Below, piece by piece: positions 35,901-47,572 of a DNA stretch of 64,000 nt. Origin of the DNA: Sebastes aleutianus (Eukaryota; Chordata; Actinopteri; Perciformes; Sebastidae); the NCBI GenBank assembly GCA_916700875.1, contig CAKAKS010000062.1:16582460-16646459 (forward strand), read 5' to 3'. The position numbers were made by a program, and so were the translations under genes. The stretch's first letter is position 1, and each line of letters starts with the position of its first letter. The notes under the pieces are model-generated. The model ran no database searches, was not told the origin of the DNA, and saw only the letters and a program-made list of their open reading frames with translations.

Positions 35901-37991
35901 TCATGTTAGAGTTACACCACTGTTAGCCAGTTAGTATCACCCACATTTATATCAGATGACAGATATCATGCTGTTTAATCTGTTAGATCAATATTACACT
36001 CATTTTAGAAAATTATTGAATTATTGAATTAACTCTGGCTAGATATTTCAGATTTTACACAAGTCTGAATTCATCTTTATTCTTACGTATCCTTAATTTA
36101 TGTGGAGAGATTTGGGTTATCTAGTTACACACGGCTTGAAATAGAATTCTAGTCGAAACATTGAATATTATATATATGATCAAGTATATATTTTTTATGC
36201 ATTAAAGTTTTAAGACATTGAAAAAGGCCAAAAAAATAGCTGGCTGTAAAATAGAATAGAATACAACTTTATTGTCTTTGGCTAACCAAAAAATAAAAGC
36301 TATTAGGTTCAGTCAAAAAATATTTTAAGTTAGTATTTTAGTGAAGATTATTTCCTGGTGATGATAAGTGAAATACATACGGCTCTGACAAATGCTGTGA
36401 GGTAACCTTCCAGCTGCCGCTCGGTCTGTCTGTCTGCCTGCAGGAAAACACGAGGTACTCTGATTCTGTACAGACCGTCCACCGCAGCCACTTCCTGAGG
36501 TTCAAAACAAACAGACGTTAGAAATTCACACCATACCTTGCTGATTCACACTCAAAGCCTTTTGTATGACCTCTGGCTCTCTGACCACGATTTTATGTCC
36601 ATGACTCAAATCTGCTTATAAATGCTAATTATAAATGTGTAATATTTGTTGCAGCCCTTTTATTTTTTATTTAACCTTTATTTAACCAGGTGTAAAGACT
36701 CATTGAGATTAAAAATATCCTTTTCAAGAGTTTCCGAGCCAAGATATGCAGCAGCACAGTGACACGATTACAGACATAAAACAAGCATCGCAATATAAAA
36801 AAAAGACGAAGAGCAAATTACAGAATCATAAGGTATCGAAAACACATTCATCAGCATCCAAAACATTTACAGCCAGATGTGCTTACTTCCAGACATTCAG
36901 TGAGACTAGCTCTCATTCATGATTCAGGTAATTTTGTAACTGATTCCAAGAAGAGGGAGCAGCATACTTGAATGCCCTTTTTCCCAATTCAGTACGGACT
37001 TTGGGGACAGTTAATACGATTAATTCCTGGGAGCTAAGAACGTAACTTATCGTATTTTTTTGAAGGATGTAGATCCATAGGTAAAAATTTGTCCATGAGC
37101 ATAATGTGACAAAAAAGAACTTAAATTTTGTGTTGGAAAAAGGAGGAATCATACCAACTCTGTGTGATTTTGGTAATCATTATTTTGACACAGCTAACTA
37201 TAGTACTAGTCAGTTCACATATGTTAAACCCCATCATATATATCACCTTCAGTTTGGTTCGGTCTTCCTCTGATAGCTGACTCTGACTTAGTGAGACACT
37301 GGGCTCCCTTCCAGCTTTCAACACCAGTGCTCCACGCACTCGAAACTTTGCTATATCATCTGAAACAAGGAGGACAACAGACAGTAAGAACAGAGCAGAT
37401 AGCATGAATGAATAGCTGAATAGACCCTTTTCACTTGGTCTGACCCCAGAATACATAATGGATCTCTTAACACCCTATACGCCTGTACGTGGTCTCAGTT
37501 CATCTGATCAGCTACTTCTTGCTGTTCCCAGGTCCAATTTTGTGACGAGAGGCGATCGGGCTTTTGCTGTCAGGGCTCCCAAACTCTGGAATGCACTTGC
37601 CTATAGAGATGCGATCATCTAACTCTGTATCCAAATCGCAATATTTTTAGGATAGCGTTCCTATAAGTAGAAGACTGGGTATAAATATATGTATGTATAC
37701 ATCCGTTTCTGGACGCATGTGTACATTTATACACATTTATGTATATATATACACATTTATGTATATATATACACTGTATATTATCAACTTGTCCTACAAT
37801 TGACCACTTCTATTATTATTGATATGTTCTGTGTTCTGTTTTAGCAAGTTACCATATTTGTTTTACTCTATCTGCTTTTATTGTCTGATGTTCTGTTTTA
37901 GCAGTTACCATATCTTTTACTTTATTTATCTGCTTTTATTGTCTTGTGAAGCACTTTGTAACATCTGTTTTGAGAAGTGCTATATAAATAC

Positions 37992-38037
<46 letters not shown>

Positions 38038-39574
38038 TTCACAGCAGACATTTGGATGGATCGCAGTGGGAAAAGGACAGGTGTATTCAATAACATGGCT
38101 CCTCCATGGGAGGTCCTGGTATTGTGGATGCTGGCTCACTGGAATAGCTCATTGGGACACTTAATGCAGCTGAGAAATCTGTTTTTCCTGCTATGACAAG
38201 TCAAAATATCTGCTGTGAATAAAAAGGTCTATTACATAAATATAGATATGTATTAATATCAAATAAGATAAGATAAGATCAACCTTTATTAATCCCCGGA
38301 GGGAAATTCAGGTGTCAAAGCAGCAACATCAGCAAACAGAGTGAAACACAGGAGAGGTAAAGGTATACAAAAATGATAAAAACAATAATAGAGATATAAA
38401 AGATACAGAGTGAATAGGTGAACATAGTGTGTACAGTCCGTCAATAAATAAATGTATGTACAATAAATAAATGTATGTACAATAAATAAATGTAATATGT
38501 ACATATGTGTAGTCTATAACGTGGTATATAGGATGTATAGTGTAAAGTAAATATAATTAATTAATATATATTTATATATATAAATATAATATATATATAA
38601 ATATAATATATATATAAATATAATATTATATATATATAAATATAATATTATATAAATATAATATTATATATATATAAATATAATATTATATATATAAATA
38701 TAATATTATATATATATAAATATAATATTATATATATATAAATATTATATATATATATAAATATAATATATATATATATAAATATAATATATTATATATA
38801 TAAAATTATATTTATATATATAATATTATATTTATATATATAAATATTATATAATATAATATTATATAAATATTATATATATTATATAAATATTATATAA
38901 TATAATATTATATAAATATTATATATATTATATAAATATTATATATATATATATTATATAAATATTATATATATATATTATATAAATATATAAAATGTAA
39001 ATGAAATGTTGTTGCAGTTTACTCTATATGCCGAGTTACAGAGAACAAGGTACAGTTCTCCACTTATGTTGAACCTTGAAAATGAACTTATAGATACATA
39101 TATATACATCAATAAAGAGTAAACTGACTGTTTGTTGAATGAGGTTTGGTGTGTGGGTTTCCTCATTAGCGCTGGTAGCACGAGGCTGTTTAGTTAGCTT
39201 CACATCATTATTATAATATCACAATATTAATAATAATTAACACTTTCTCACCAACTTCAAATGAGTGTTCAAGAGGCACAGAGAAACCACTGAATTCAGT
39301 CTCCATGACATCGACCTGACGATAAAAACAGAAAATACAGTTAGCCTTCATTGAGTCACAGCTAATGCTAATGCTACTAGCATAGCTAAGCTAAGCTAAG
39401 CTAAGCTAACAGGTGCTCTCTCTCTCTCTCTCCGCAGTCAAACGCGTTTAATGAGTTAAATTAATATAATTTCACACTTACCCTTCTGCCATTATTACAA
39501 CGTACAAAATCAGTGCATACGACAAATAAAACAGTGGAAACGACAGCAATATTAAATGTTAGTGGACGAGCCAT
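32891..39574 (-). CDS. emc10: ER membrane protein complex subunit 10
   Basis: Coding exons 39574-39482, 39315-39252, 37359-37247, 36494-36381, 35875-35691 and 35391-35298, then either 33568-33482 or 32995-32891. Phases agree. With the distal last exon the protein has 255 residues (human 262), with the proximal one 249 (human short form 254). Residues 1-25 are a signal peptide with a hydrophobic core (FNIAVVSTVLFVVC). The lumenal domain follows: LEHSFEV, LSQSQLSEEDR, VDGLYRIRVPR, CAMVESHLSD, VEDEVDLEVFNTT (sequon at N177), and cysteines C129 and C162 likely pair. NPQEQKSFFAKY (210-221) precedes the membrane segment. Known role: a lumenal-side subunit of the EMC insertase, which inserts tail-anchored and multipass proteins into the ER membrane. 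L2-like LINE and AT-repeat sequence fills introns 2 and 3. Near AKT1S1 and MYBPC2 in mammals too. Confidence 0.95.
33482..33568 (-). CDS. emc10: emc10 proximal alternative terminal exon (7a)
   Basis: The acceptor TTGCAG precedes TGG in the same phase as exon 7b. It encodes WYLILGGAIFLMVTNSAQPP then AGGGREQS and stop, 28 codons. WxLILGGA recalls the end of the mammalian alternative form (WHLILGGA), so this is likely a conserved alternative 3' exon rather than chance. No clear poly(A) signal was pinned down for it. Confidence 0.75.
   Translation of the reverse strand, partial: WYLILGGAIFLMVTNSAQPPAGGGREQS
36655..37152 (-). mobile_element. LINE ORF2 C-terminal fragment with 3' end, emc10 intron 3
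   Basis: On the minus strand the frame at 37152-36913 reads VPKVRTELGKRAFKYAAPSS and WNQLQN before a stop, a phrase typical of the end of CR1/L2-like LINE polyproteins. The plus-strand complement of its tail (TTTATTTAACCAGGTGTAAA) is a familiar teleost LINE 3' end. It is 5'-truncated. Confidence 0.6.
37453..38037 (+). mobile_element. L2-like LINE 3' fragment, emc10 intron 2
   Basis: Translates as SSDQLLLAVPRSNFVTRGDR then AFAVRAPKLWNALA, the usual end of an L2-like polyprotein. It then runs into a GTGAAGCACTTTGTAACATC and GTGCTATATAAATA tail and an ATT microsatellite. Opposite in orientation to emc10. Confidence 0.7.
38262..38520 (-). repeat. Retroposon end with GATAA run, emc10 intron 2
   Basis: AAGATAAGATAAGATCAACC and CTTTATTAATCCCCGGAGGG match the 8787 family. 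It is followed by tandem copies of AATAAATGTATGTAC. Confidence 0.5.
38562..38994. repeat. AT-only minisatellite, emc10 intron 2
   Basis: About 430 bases of A and T built from variants of TATATATAAATATAATAT and its complement. Self-complementary throughout, so it could extrude cruciforms. It lies between coding exons 2 and 3. Confidence 0.85.
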
Positions 39575-39660
39575 TTTGACAGAATTGAAAGCACCGGAAG
39601 AAGAAGTCAAGCGGACGACAATAACATGAGCACTTCCGGAGTGTTTTTTTATTTCATAAT
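39575..39660 (-). promoter_or_regulatory. emc10 core promoter with two ETS sites
   Basis: Just upstream of the start codon are CCGGAAG (39594-39600) and ACTTCCGG (39632-39639) in opposite orientation. There is no TATA box. Paired ETS sites are usual in housekeeping promoters; function is inferred from position. Confidence 0.45.
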
Positions 39661-39697
39661 AAAAGTCTCTAAGATACATGACATGTAAATTGTTTAT

Positions 39698-40300
39698 TCT
39701 ATTCTTTTCTTTTCTTTTCTTTTCTTTTCTTTTCTTTTCTTTTCTTTTCTTTTCTTTTCTTTCTTTTCTTTTCTTTTCTTTTCTTTTCTTTTCTTTTCTT
39801 TCTTTTCCTTTCTTCTCTTTTCTTTTCCTTTATTTTCTTTCTTTTCTTTTCTTTTCCTTTCTTCTCTTTTCTTTTCCTTTATTTTCTTTCCTTTCTTTTC
39901 TTTTCTTTTCTTTTCTTTTCTTTTCTTTTCTTTTCTTTCTTTTCTTTTCTTTTCTTTTCTTTTCGTTTCTTTTCTTTTCCTTTCTTCTCTTTTCTTTTCT
40001 TTTCCTTTCTTTTCTTTTCCTTTCTTTTCTTTTCATTTCTTTTCTTTTCCTTTCTTCTCTTTTCTTTTCTTTTCCTTTCTTTTCTTTTCTTTTCTTTTCT
40101 TTTCTTTTCTTCTCTTTTCTTTTCTTTTCTTTTCTTTTCTTTTCCTTTCTTCTCTTTTCTTTTCTTTTCTTTTCTTTTCTTTTCTTTTCTCTTCCTTTCT
40201 TTTCTTTTCTTTTCTTTTCCTTTCTTCTCTTTTCTTTTCTTTTCTTTTCTTTTCTTTTCTTCTCTTGTCTTCTCTTGTCTTCTCTTTTCTTTTCTTTTCG
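39698..40300 (+). repeat. (TTTTC)n polypyrimidine tract
   Basis: About 600 bases almost free of purines on the plus strand, mainly TTTTC with TTTCC and TTCTC variants. The long frames on either strand (poly F/S/L and poly K/E/R) are by-products of the repeat. It begins about 125 bases upstream of the emc10 start codon. Confidence 0.95.
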
Positions 40301-40305
40301 CTTAT

Positions 40306-42065
40306 GTAAATAAGTAGGATTAAAATGTAACATTAATCATTAATTTCCCTTTAAAACTTCACCTGAATTTTTAAGATATGCATCATAATTCTTGAGTTTC
40401 AACAAAGTGTGTGTTTTATCCTAAAATTCGGCTTCACCACTCCAACCCAAAACTCACATCCACACAGTTATTTTGTGTATCCTGAGCTATTTGAGGTATG
40501 TGCTGACCTAGTTTGTGTGCATGTTGTTTATGCATACCTCTCAATATATGTCAACTTACTTTATTTTTCACTTTCTGTCAGTTTTTCGAACATGTCAATG
40601 TTGTCATCTCATCTTCTATTGCCAGTGCTGCTGCACAGAAACAGTAGCCTATTAGTCTTTGAATTTGTATTTTTAGCATTTTGGTGTTTACAGTTGTTTC
40701 CTTGTCTGTTGACAGAATGCAACTAATGAACCAGGTCTGTGTGTGCTGCTGTCTTGTAACGTGTCAGCAGCAATTTCGTGTGCAATTTCTTCTTCTTGGC
40801 GAATTAAAAAGGCTCTGATTTCTATTTTGGGTTGTCTAAATGTCAGCTTAGTGTTGCTCTATTTTGGCACAGAAGGTTGTTAACAGGATGAATAATTTAC
40901 TTAAAAGACACGTTAAGTTGTTAAATGCCCAAACAACTAATGTGTACTAATCTATTTGGCCTAACATATTATTTTTGTCTTTGGACGGCCAAGTATCCCT
41001 TTATATTTAGAGCATTATCTACTGTAATATATGTGGTTTAATATCTGTCAGCCCAAACACAATATGTCAAACACACCATTTCACTCTCCTTGACATTACA
41101 AAGCAGGTGAGTGTTGTGAATATCCATCACCCCTTGATTTTGGATGCACTGACACATCCAGGGCCAGCAGAGGCTGCTAACAGACCAGAAAAGACCCCCA
41201 ACCATCCTCTCACCCCCACCACTCTCCAAAGGCCTCTAAAAGTGCCATTTTATCAGCTGAATAATACATATTTATGTCCTGTGATGAAGAGGGTTGCTCG
41301 TGTTTTTAAATTCTTTAGTCAGCATTCTATGTTCTACCTCAGCCTGCATTTTATTTACCTAAAAGTCCTTTTAAGGAGTAAATACTGAGTCACACAGAGC
41401 AGTTGCACTTATCAAGACCAAGATCAGCATCTTATATTCATGTTGTGTCTTCAGCTGGGATGGACTGCTGCTACAAGAACGACCTTGTTATGACCTTTGC
41501 TCAGTGGGTAACACAGGGAGTAACATAAAATATTATATATAATTTATTTAAACAATTATTTATTGGATTTTGTACAGAATACCAATAAAAAGACTGTGAG
41601 CAAAAAAAAAAAAAAAACAGAAAGACAATACGAAGCTCCCTAACTAGACACAAAACAGGAGAAACAGGAGAAGCGAAACAAATGGCAGAGAACCCACAAG
41701 CCTTCTCAAAGTTACCAAGACTCATTAATCAAGGAACTCCGACCAATTATTCAGCAAACACAAAGGATGGGTTTACAGAGATGTATCAAGGTATTATAAG
41801 GGTGCCACTGGCCCCCTTACTTTACGGCCTTGTCCCACTTTCTTTTTAAGGTCACGAATCACTGTATCCCCTTAAATGGCCCTATATTGCAACACGGTAA
41901 AAAAACAATATATTTATCCACATTTTGCAGTCGGAGGAGCAGAGTGTGGATCTTTATCCAATCATAATCAACCATGTGTAGCCTAACTCAAATGAAATCA
42001 CATTGATCTGACATCCAGTCCGCTACAGTTTCATAATGAACCAAAAATATTTTTACACTTCTCAA
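40306..42065. other. Stretch without recognised genes
   Basis: AT-rich, with an AATAAA and a 15-A run at 41586-41617 that could be an old retroposon tail. The frame 41107-41388 has no recognisable domain. Nothing else is seen. Confidence 0.4.
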
Positions 42066-42315
42066 CTGGTGGGCTGGCCCTCGCCGGACGCATCGTCCGG
42101 TGCGCCGCGACCGAGGTCTGCATGGAAAGGCCAGACCTTGAGTTTTACAGCACCCCTCGCTGGACCTCGCCGCTGCCCGGGGCCGTGGAGTTCTACTACT
42201 GCGAAGTGCGCCCTCTCTCCTCGTTGGAAGGGACGGGATTCCCGGCGTGACTGTCAACCGGGGCGGACTGTCCTCTGTGCGAGGGGTCTACAGCGATGTC
42301 GACACCCCGTCTCGT
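42066..42315 (+). pseudogene. GC-rich fragment resembling 28S rRNA (rDNA-derived pseudogene)
   Basis: GTCAACCGGGGCGGACTGTC and CAGCGATGTCGACACCCCGT (42252-42310) resemble consecutive parts of a vertebrate 28S rRNA divergent domain as I recall it, with an internal deletion between them. The upstream GC-rich block (42066-42250) stands out sharply from its AT-rich surroundings and may belong to the same fragment. The open frames through it on both strands look incidental. The assignment is from memory of rRNA and not aligned. Confidence 0.45.
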
Positions 42316-43229
42316 TTACCATGCTTATGCTGTGTGACTTTTTGCCATTAACATTCATAACCATATAACCTTTATGATTAAATTGTTGACTCGATCACCA
42401 AATTCTTCATAGATCTAGCCTCGTCATTTTGCTCTCAAAGTGCACCAGATTGATGCATTTAACTTTAAAATGTTCAGAATTTTCTTCCAGGGGAGCATGA
42501 CATTTTGACAATGTGAATGCACCAAATATCAAATGGGGAGCATGCACAGCTCTGGGTTGCAGAGACATTTTCTCCTCGTATAATATATGGCAGCGACTCA
42601 GGGCTTGTTTGCTAGCACCGTTCCCTGAGCTCAACAGGTTCAGTGAGCACATGGCTCCAATATGTGGCGCCTTCAGACCAGAATTCATGGATCGTTGTTC
42701 TACTTCTGTGGGCCTGCGTGCGCCGGATCCTGGCTCCAATTAGTAATTTAGCAAAGTTTGCGGTGGCCAACAGCCTGTTTAACAGCCAAAGAGTCAACTA
42801 AAGGTCAGAATGTCTGTGACTCCACTTATCTGGGGTTTTGGCCAGAAGAGACCCAAAACTAAGACGTGTCAAACCAGAATGAAAAGAGAAGCAGCAGCAG
42901 GTTTCTGCCAAATGTGATTGATGTGATTTATTTCTCAATGCTTATTCCTGGCTGAGGAGTTCTGCTGACATGCAAGAAAACCTCTGTGGTTACAAGTGAA
43001 AGGCATCCATCATTTTAAACTTCAACATTTATGCATCAAAGTGCTGAAAAGAAGTTTTGAATCCAGTTTTAATCCTTTAAAGTTTAGAGTATCAAGAAGT
43101 CAAGACTTAATATCATGAAAACCTTTTCAGTACTTGTGCATTTGGGTATCTGGAGTGCCTGCCAACCCACAAACTGTGAAATAAAACAACCCAGTCAGTT
43201 TATTGTGAGTTGTCTAGATCAGAAAACAT

Positions 43230-43565
43230 GTGATTCAACAAGCCATTCAGATTTGGCTCCTCTTCCTATGTCACATGCAGGCTCATTAGAATATACCGCC
43301 CACAGCTTGAGAACTACCTTTGCAAAGGTGCGCCATATTTTTCTCACAAGCCAATCAGAGCAGACTGGGCTTTTTCAGGAGGGGGTCTTAAAGAGACAGG
43401 CGCTAAAATGGAGCGTTTCAGACAGAGGGTGAATACAGGTATATTCATACAGACAGTATGAGAAAAATAATGTGTTTTTTTTAACATTAAAGCATGTAAA
43501 CATGTTCTAGTAGAACCCAAAATACAAGTATAAACCTGAAAATGAGCATGATATGTCCCCTTTAA
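43230..43565 (+). mobile_element. Teleost miniature element, 3' part
   Basis: Ends ACCTGAAAATGAGCATGATA then TGTCCCCTTTAA, and contains AGCCAATCAGAGCAGACTGG. The left end was not located. The closing TTAA suggests the same class as the other TTAA elements here. Confidence 0.45.
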
Positions 43566-44754
43566 TGTGCAAAATGACTTTGTTGGAGGATGTTGCACCT
43601 TCTCCACTGTCATTTCTGTCCTGACATTCGCGAGAATGACAATCGTGCTCACTGACAAAAATATCAAACATATCTGACAATAACAGGAATGTCCTCGATG
43701 AGGTCAAATGTCCAAAAGTTCTTGCTTGATTCTACTAGAGCTACCTTAAACTACATAATATATTCCAGAAACAATTTCCTCCATTGCACAAGTTCAACCT
43801 CCATCTCCTCTTGAGACTCTGTCAACAATAATAATATTAAACATTAAAAGAAGAGCTGCAACAAAAAGCAGAATTTTTTTTTTGATTTTACACATTAAAT
43901 TGCACATGGATGGATATCTTTTGTAATTCTAATAATCATTGTTATCTTATTAATGTCTGTATGAAACAGTGTGAAGGTGGGGGTGCTGTGCACGGAGCAT
44001 ATGGCGACTGAGGCATGTGATTCCCCCGGGCGCTGCCTTTGAAACTATGCAGGCCTATACAGTAGCTATCCCCCTTACTGGGACAGCCCATTACTCTCTG
44101 TCACCGCCCTGAACAACGGTGTCACCTTACTATTCTTAGTCAAATATGAAAGCATGTGTATTTATATGAAACAGCAGCAGGACGTTCACTTTGAAGGAAG
44201 ACGCTGTCATGTCCCGTCTGCCTGTGCGCTGCTAAAAATGGAGCATTATGAAAAATGAGAAAAGAAAGTCAACAACATGTTTTGAAACACGTCCTAAGTT
44301 TGAATAAGTTTTAGGTTAATCTCTGAAGAATCATTTTCTCCTCAGCCTGTATAGACAGAGGTCTTTGTTAATACTTTTTACATGCTGTAGTGTCGACAAC
44401 TGATCAGACAAATCAACTAATTACAGGAATTAATAAGAAATTGTTTTGCTAAAATGGCCCATCCTTCCCAGTTGTATTAAAACTGAGCCAGTATTGTCTA
44501 ATAGATCCCATTTTATCTTATCTTATTTATTATAAGGACCCCACACAACTAGAGACAACTAAACATATAAGAGTTGCTACAGAGACTCCACATCTGAAAT
44601 ATCTGAATGAACCTTTTTTACATGAACATTTTTAAGCACCATCGGTAATCAGATCGATATCAATGGGTCGATATAAACCACAGATCGCTCTTCATATTAA
44701 CTATTAACATAATTTCTTGAGACAAGGGTACTGCAAAATACATTCCCTCACGGT

Positions 44755-45158
44755 ATATCAGTCAATGCTATGCAGATGATATGTAATTGTATAGCTCTTT
44801 TAACCCTCAAGATGTGACAAAATTGTCTATTTTACACAGCTGCCTAAGTGTTTTAAAAATGTCATGGCTGTTAAATTAATCTGTAGGCGTCACTTGTGAC
44901 CAGGCAGGCTCTGTCTCTTGATGAGCATGTACAGTGTCTTATTTGCTCCTGTTTTATTCCAGCTGAGGAATATTACTGACCTCAGGCCTGTTGTGTCTGA
45001 AGCTAAGATGGAGATGATTATTCATCCTTTTATTTCATCCCGTCTAGACTATTGTAACTCCCTCTTCACTCGTCTTAGCTTGATCCCTTTAAACTGGCTC
45101 CCCATACATCTAATTCAGAATCCAATTGAAGATCACGGTCTGGCACCTGCCAATATTA

Positions 45159-45207
<49 letters not shown>

Positions 45208-45440
45208 GAGATTTACCACAGCCTTATATCAGCAGTAGGTCTATATAAGGTCCTATGATCAGAGTGGTTGTTCCTCGAAGACTGTGCCCTTAAAGCCGTG
45301 GCTCCTTTGGAACTCTCTTGGATTTAAGATCTTTAAAAAGCAACTCAGTGTCTCTGTTTTAAATCTTTCTTTGTCTTTTATTGTGAAGCACTGTGTGACG
45401 TCTAATCTAGAAAAGTGCTACATAAATAAACTTTACTTTT
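44755..45440 (+). mobile_element. Dead L2-like LINE with YADD remnant
   Basis: CYADDM (44766-44783) is the reverse-transcriptase catalytic box, directly followed by a stop codon. Frames then give SSFNPQDVTKL, ISSRLDYCNSLFTRLS and LNWLPI, all typical of L2/CR1 polymerases, with frameshifts and stops between. A TTA microsatellite (45159-45207) is inserted, and the tail TTTATTGTGAAGCACTGTGT and GTGCTACATAAATAAACTTT closes the element. Confidence 0.75.
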
Positions 45441-46853
45441 GCATGGAGCTGGCCCAAAATCCGGCCCATTATTGAGAAAGATTGCCTTAGTTTTTGCACA
45501 GAATCGATGCACCATGTAGATTTGTTTCTTTCTTTTAACAACCATAATCTATAAAAACAAATCTGTTTTAAATGCTGAATTTAATTTAGTCTAAAAACAA
45601 ATTATTCTGATAGAAAATACTGGCTGCTTTCATCTCTAAACCGTTATGTATCAGTCATGGGAAAGCCGCTGTGAAGGTGGAGAGGACCTGCCTCAGTTGG
45701 CTTAACGTTTAATTCAGCGAGGCTTAACTAATGCAAGCGTTAAATAACTTTGGTGTCATCCTCTACGGCGGATCACTGGCTCATGTAGGACACCTATAGT
45801 TAGTTTCCTATATCCACTTTAAATCCACAATATATGCATGATTTTAACCCATTCAAAGTAGAAATCACCACAGATGAGCTGTGAATGCATCTAAAAAGAC
45901 TTAATAAAGATAAATCAGCTTAGAAATGGCTAATAATGTAAAGTTATAATATACAGTAGGTCTGACACACTCAAGGACCTTTTATGTCCTATTCAAACAG
46001 CCCACCATAATCTTCCTCCAGGGTATTTTGTTCTCCTTGAACATCTGAATCTCAAGTTGCACTTGCCTTAAATAGCCGTTCTTCAATCTCTGCCTCTCTT
46101 TCTGACTTAACTTCTCTCTCCCAAATTAAAGTCTCAAAGAATGTTTATTGTTATAGCCAAGGTTATGTCAGCATTTGGGCAGCAAGGAAACGAGCACAGA
46201 ATTCAAAAAAGGGACGGCTGCAGACAGGCGGATGAATGGAAAGTGAAAAGCTGCTTAAATGCATAATTTAACAGTGATGGCTATAATACCCATTGTTGGT
46301 CGGCATTGCCATTTGGAATCAAAGAAAGGAGGGTAAAGGCCACAGTCGCATGTGTACAATATTAAAAATACTGTTTACTTATTACGCAACACAAGTGGGA
46401 AATATATGGCAAGTTCTCAGCATGAGCATGTGTGTGTTGATAGTCATGTCTGTGATGGGTTGGGGAGGAATTCATGAGGTCAGTGACCTCCTTCGACTGT
46501 CTTTGACCTTGTTCCTCTCATCCCTGCAGAGGGCTTTCGGTCCCATAAAATACACCCTGTTGACAGCTATATGGCTACTGAGAACAAATGGGATTGTCAG
46601 AGCCTTTAGGAACGCAAGGCTGCTGCTGCTGCTGCTTTGCTCTCATTTTCATTTCAGAGTATTTTTCCTTCTCATCCTCTTCAAATAGGAACTGTATGGA
46701 AGTTATTGGGGTTGGGACCTCATTTTACTTTTACTTTTAAAAAACCCCAAAACAAGACCCTCGTCAGGGTTATTGATAGCTGGTTGGGACATAGAAACTA
46801 TAACTTCGCTACTCAATCCTGATTTTGAGCTTCATATTTTAATATATATTTAA
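45441..46853. other. Stretch without recognised genes
   Basis: No repeat ends, RNA genes or domain-bearing frames were recognised. The 131-codon frame at 46293-46688 has an ordinary hydrophobic C-terminus and no motif. Confidence 0.35.
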
Positions 46854-47564
46854 CAGGGCTGTCGATTTGAATATCTAATTGTCATTAGTCACAGATTAAT
46901 CACACATTTGTTTTATCTGTTCAAATACCTTAAAGGGAGATTTGTCAAGTATTTCATACTCTTATCAACATGGGAGTGGACATACGTATATGCTGCTTCA
47001 TGGAAACATATGTATATATTTATTATTGGAAAACAATTAACAACACAAAACAATGACAAATATTGTCTAAAAACCCTCACAGGTACTGCATTTAGCATAA
47101 AAAATACGCTCAAATCATAACATGGCAAACTGCAGCCCAACAGGCAACAACAGCTGTCAGTGTGTCAGTGTGTTGACTTGACTTTGACTTTACCTAAAAC
47201 TGCATGTGATTATCATAAAGTGGGCATGTCTGTAAAGGGGAGACTCGTGGGTACCCATAGAACCCATTTTCATTCCCATATCTTGAAGTCAGAGGTCAAG
47301 GGACCCCTTTGAAAATAGCCATGCCAGTTTTTCCTCGCCAAAATTTACCGCTAGTTTAGAGTGTTATTTAACCTCCTTCCCAACAAGCTAGTATGACGTG
47401 GTTGGTACCAGTGGATTCCTTAGTTTTCTAGTTTCATATGGTCCCAGTATCTTCACTCTAGCTTTTAAACTGAGCCCGCTACAACCTCCGAAACTCAAAT
47501 GCGTTACTGTGTTAAAGAAATTAATGGCGTCAAAACAAATTTGTGTTAACGCATGACAGCCCTA
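46854..47564. mobile_element. hAT-type non-autonomous element
   Basis: Ends CAGGGCTGTCGATTTGA and TTAACGCATGACAGCCCTA form terminal inverted repeats. The flanking octamers ATATTTAA (46846-46853) and ATTTTTAA (47565-47572) match at 7 of 8 positions, the duplication length of hAT. Internal text (GGGTACCCATAGAACCCATT) is known from many teleost genomes. Confidence 0.8.
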
Positions 47565-47572
47565 ATTTTTAA

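Noticed and set aside
39678..40333. Frames of 211 and 167 codons on opposite strands
   Set aside because: They are translations of the TTTTC repeat (F/S/L on one strand, K/E/R on the other) with no other composition.
41586..41617. AATAAA followed by 15 A, possible processed retrocopy
   Set aside because: No target-site duplication or recognisable parent sequence was found upstream.
42036..42368. 110-codon frame and an opposing 89-codon frame in a GC-rich block
   Set aside because: The block looks rRNA-derived; GC-rich DNA has few stop codons, and no splice borders or protein domains are evident.
44918..45208. 96-codon frame ending in a tyrosine run
   Set aside because: It is the remnant of an L2-like LINE polymerase running into a TTA microsatellite, not a host gene.
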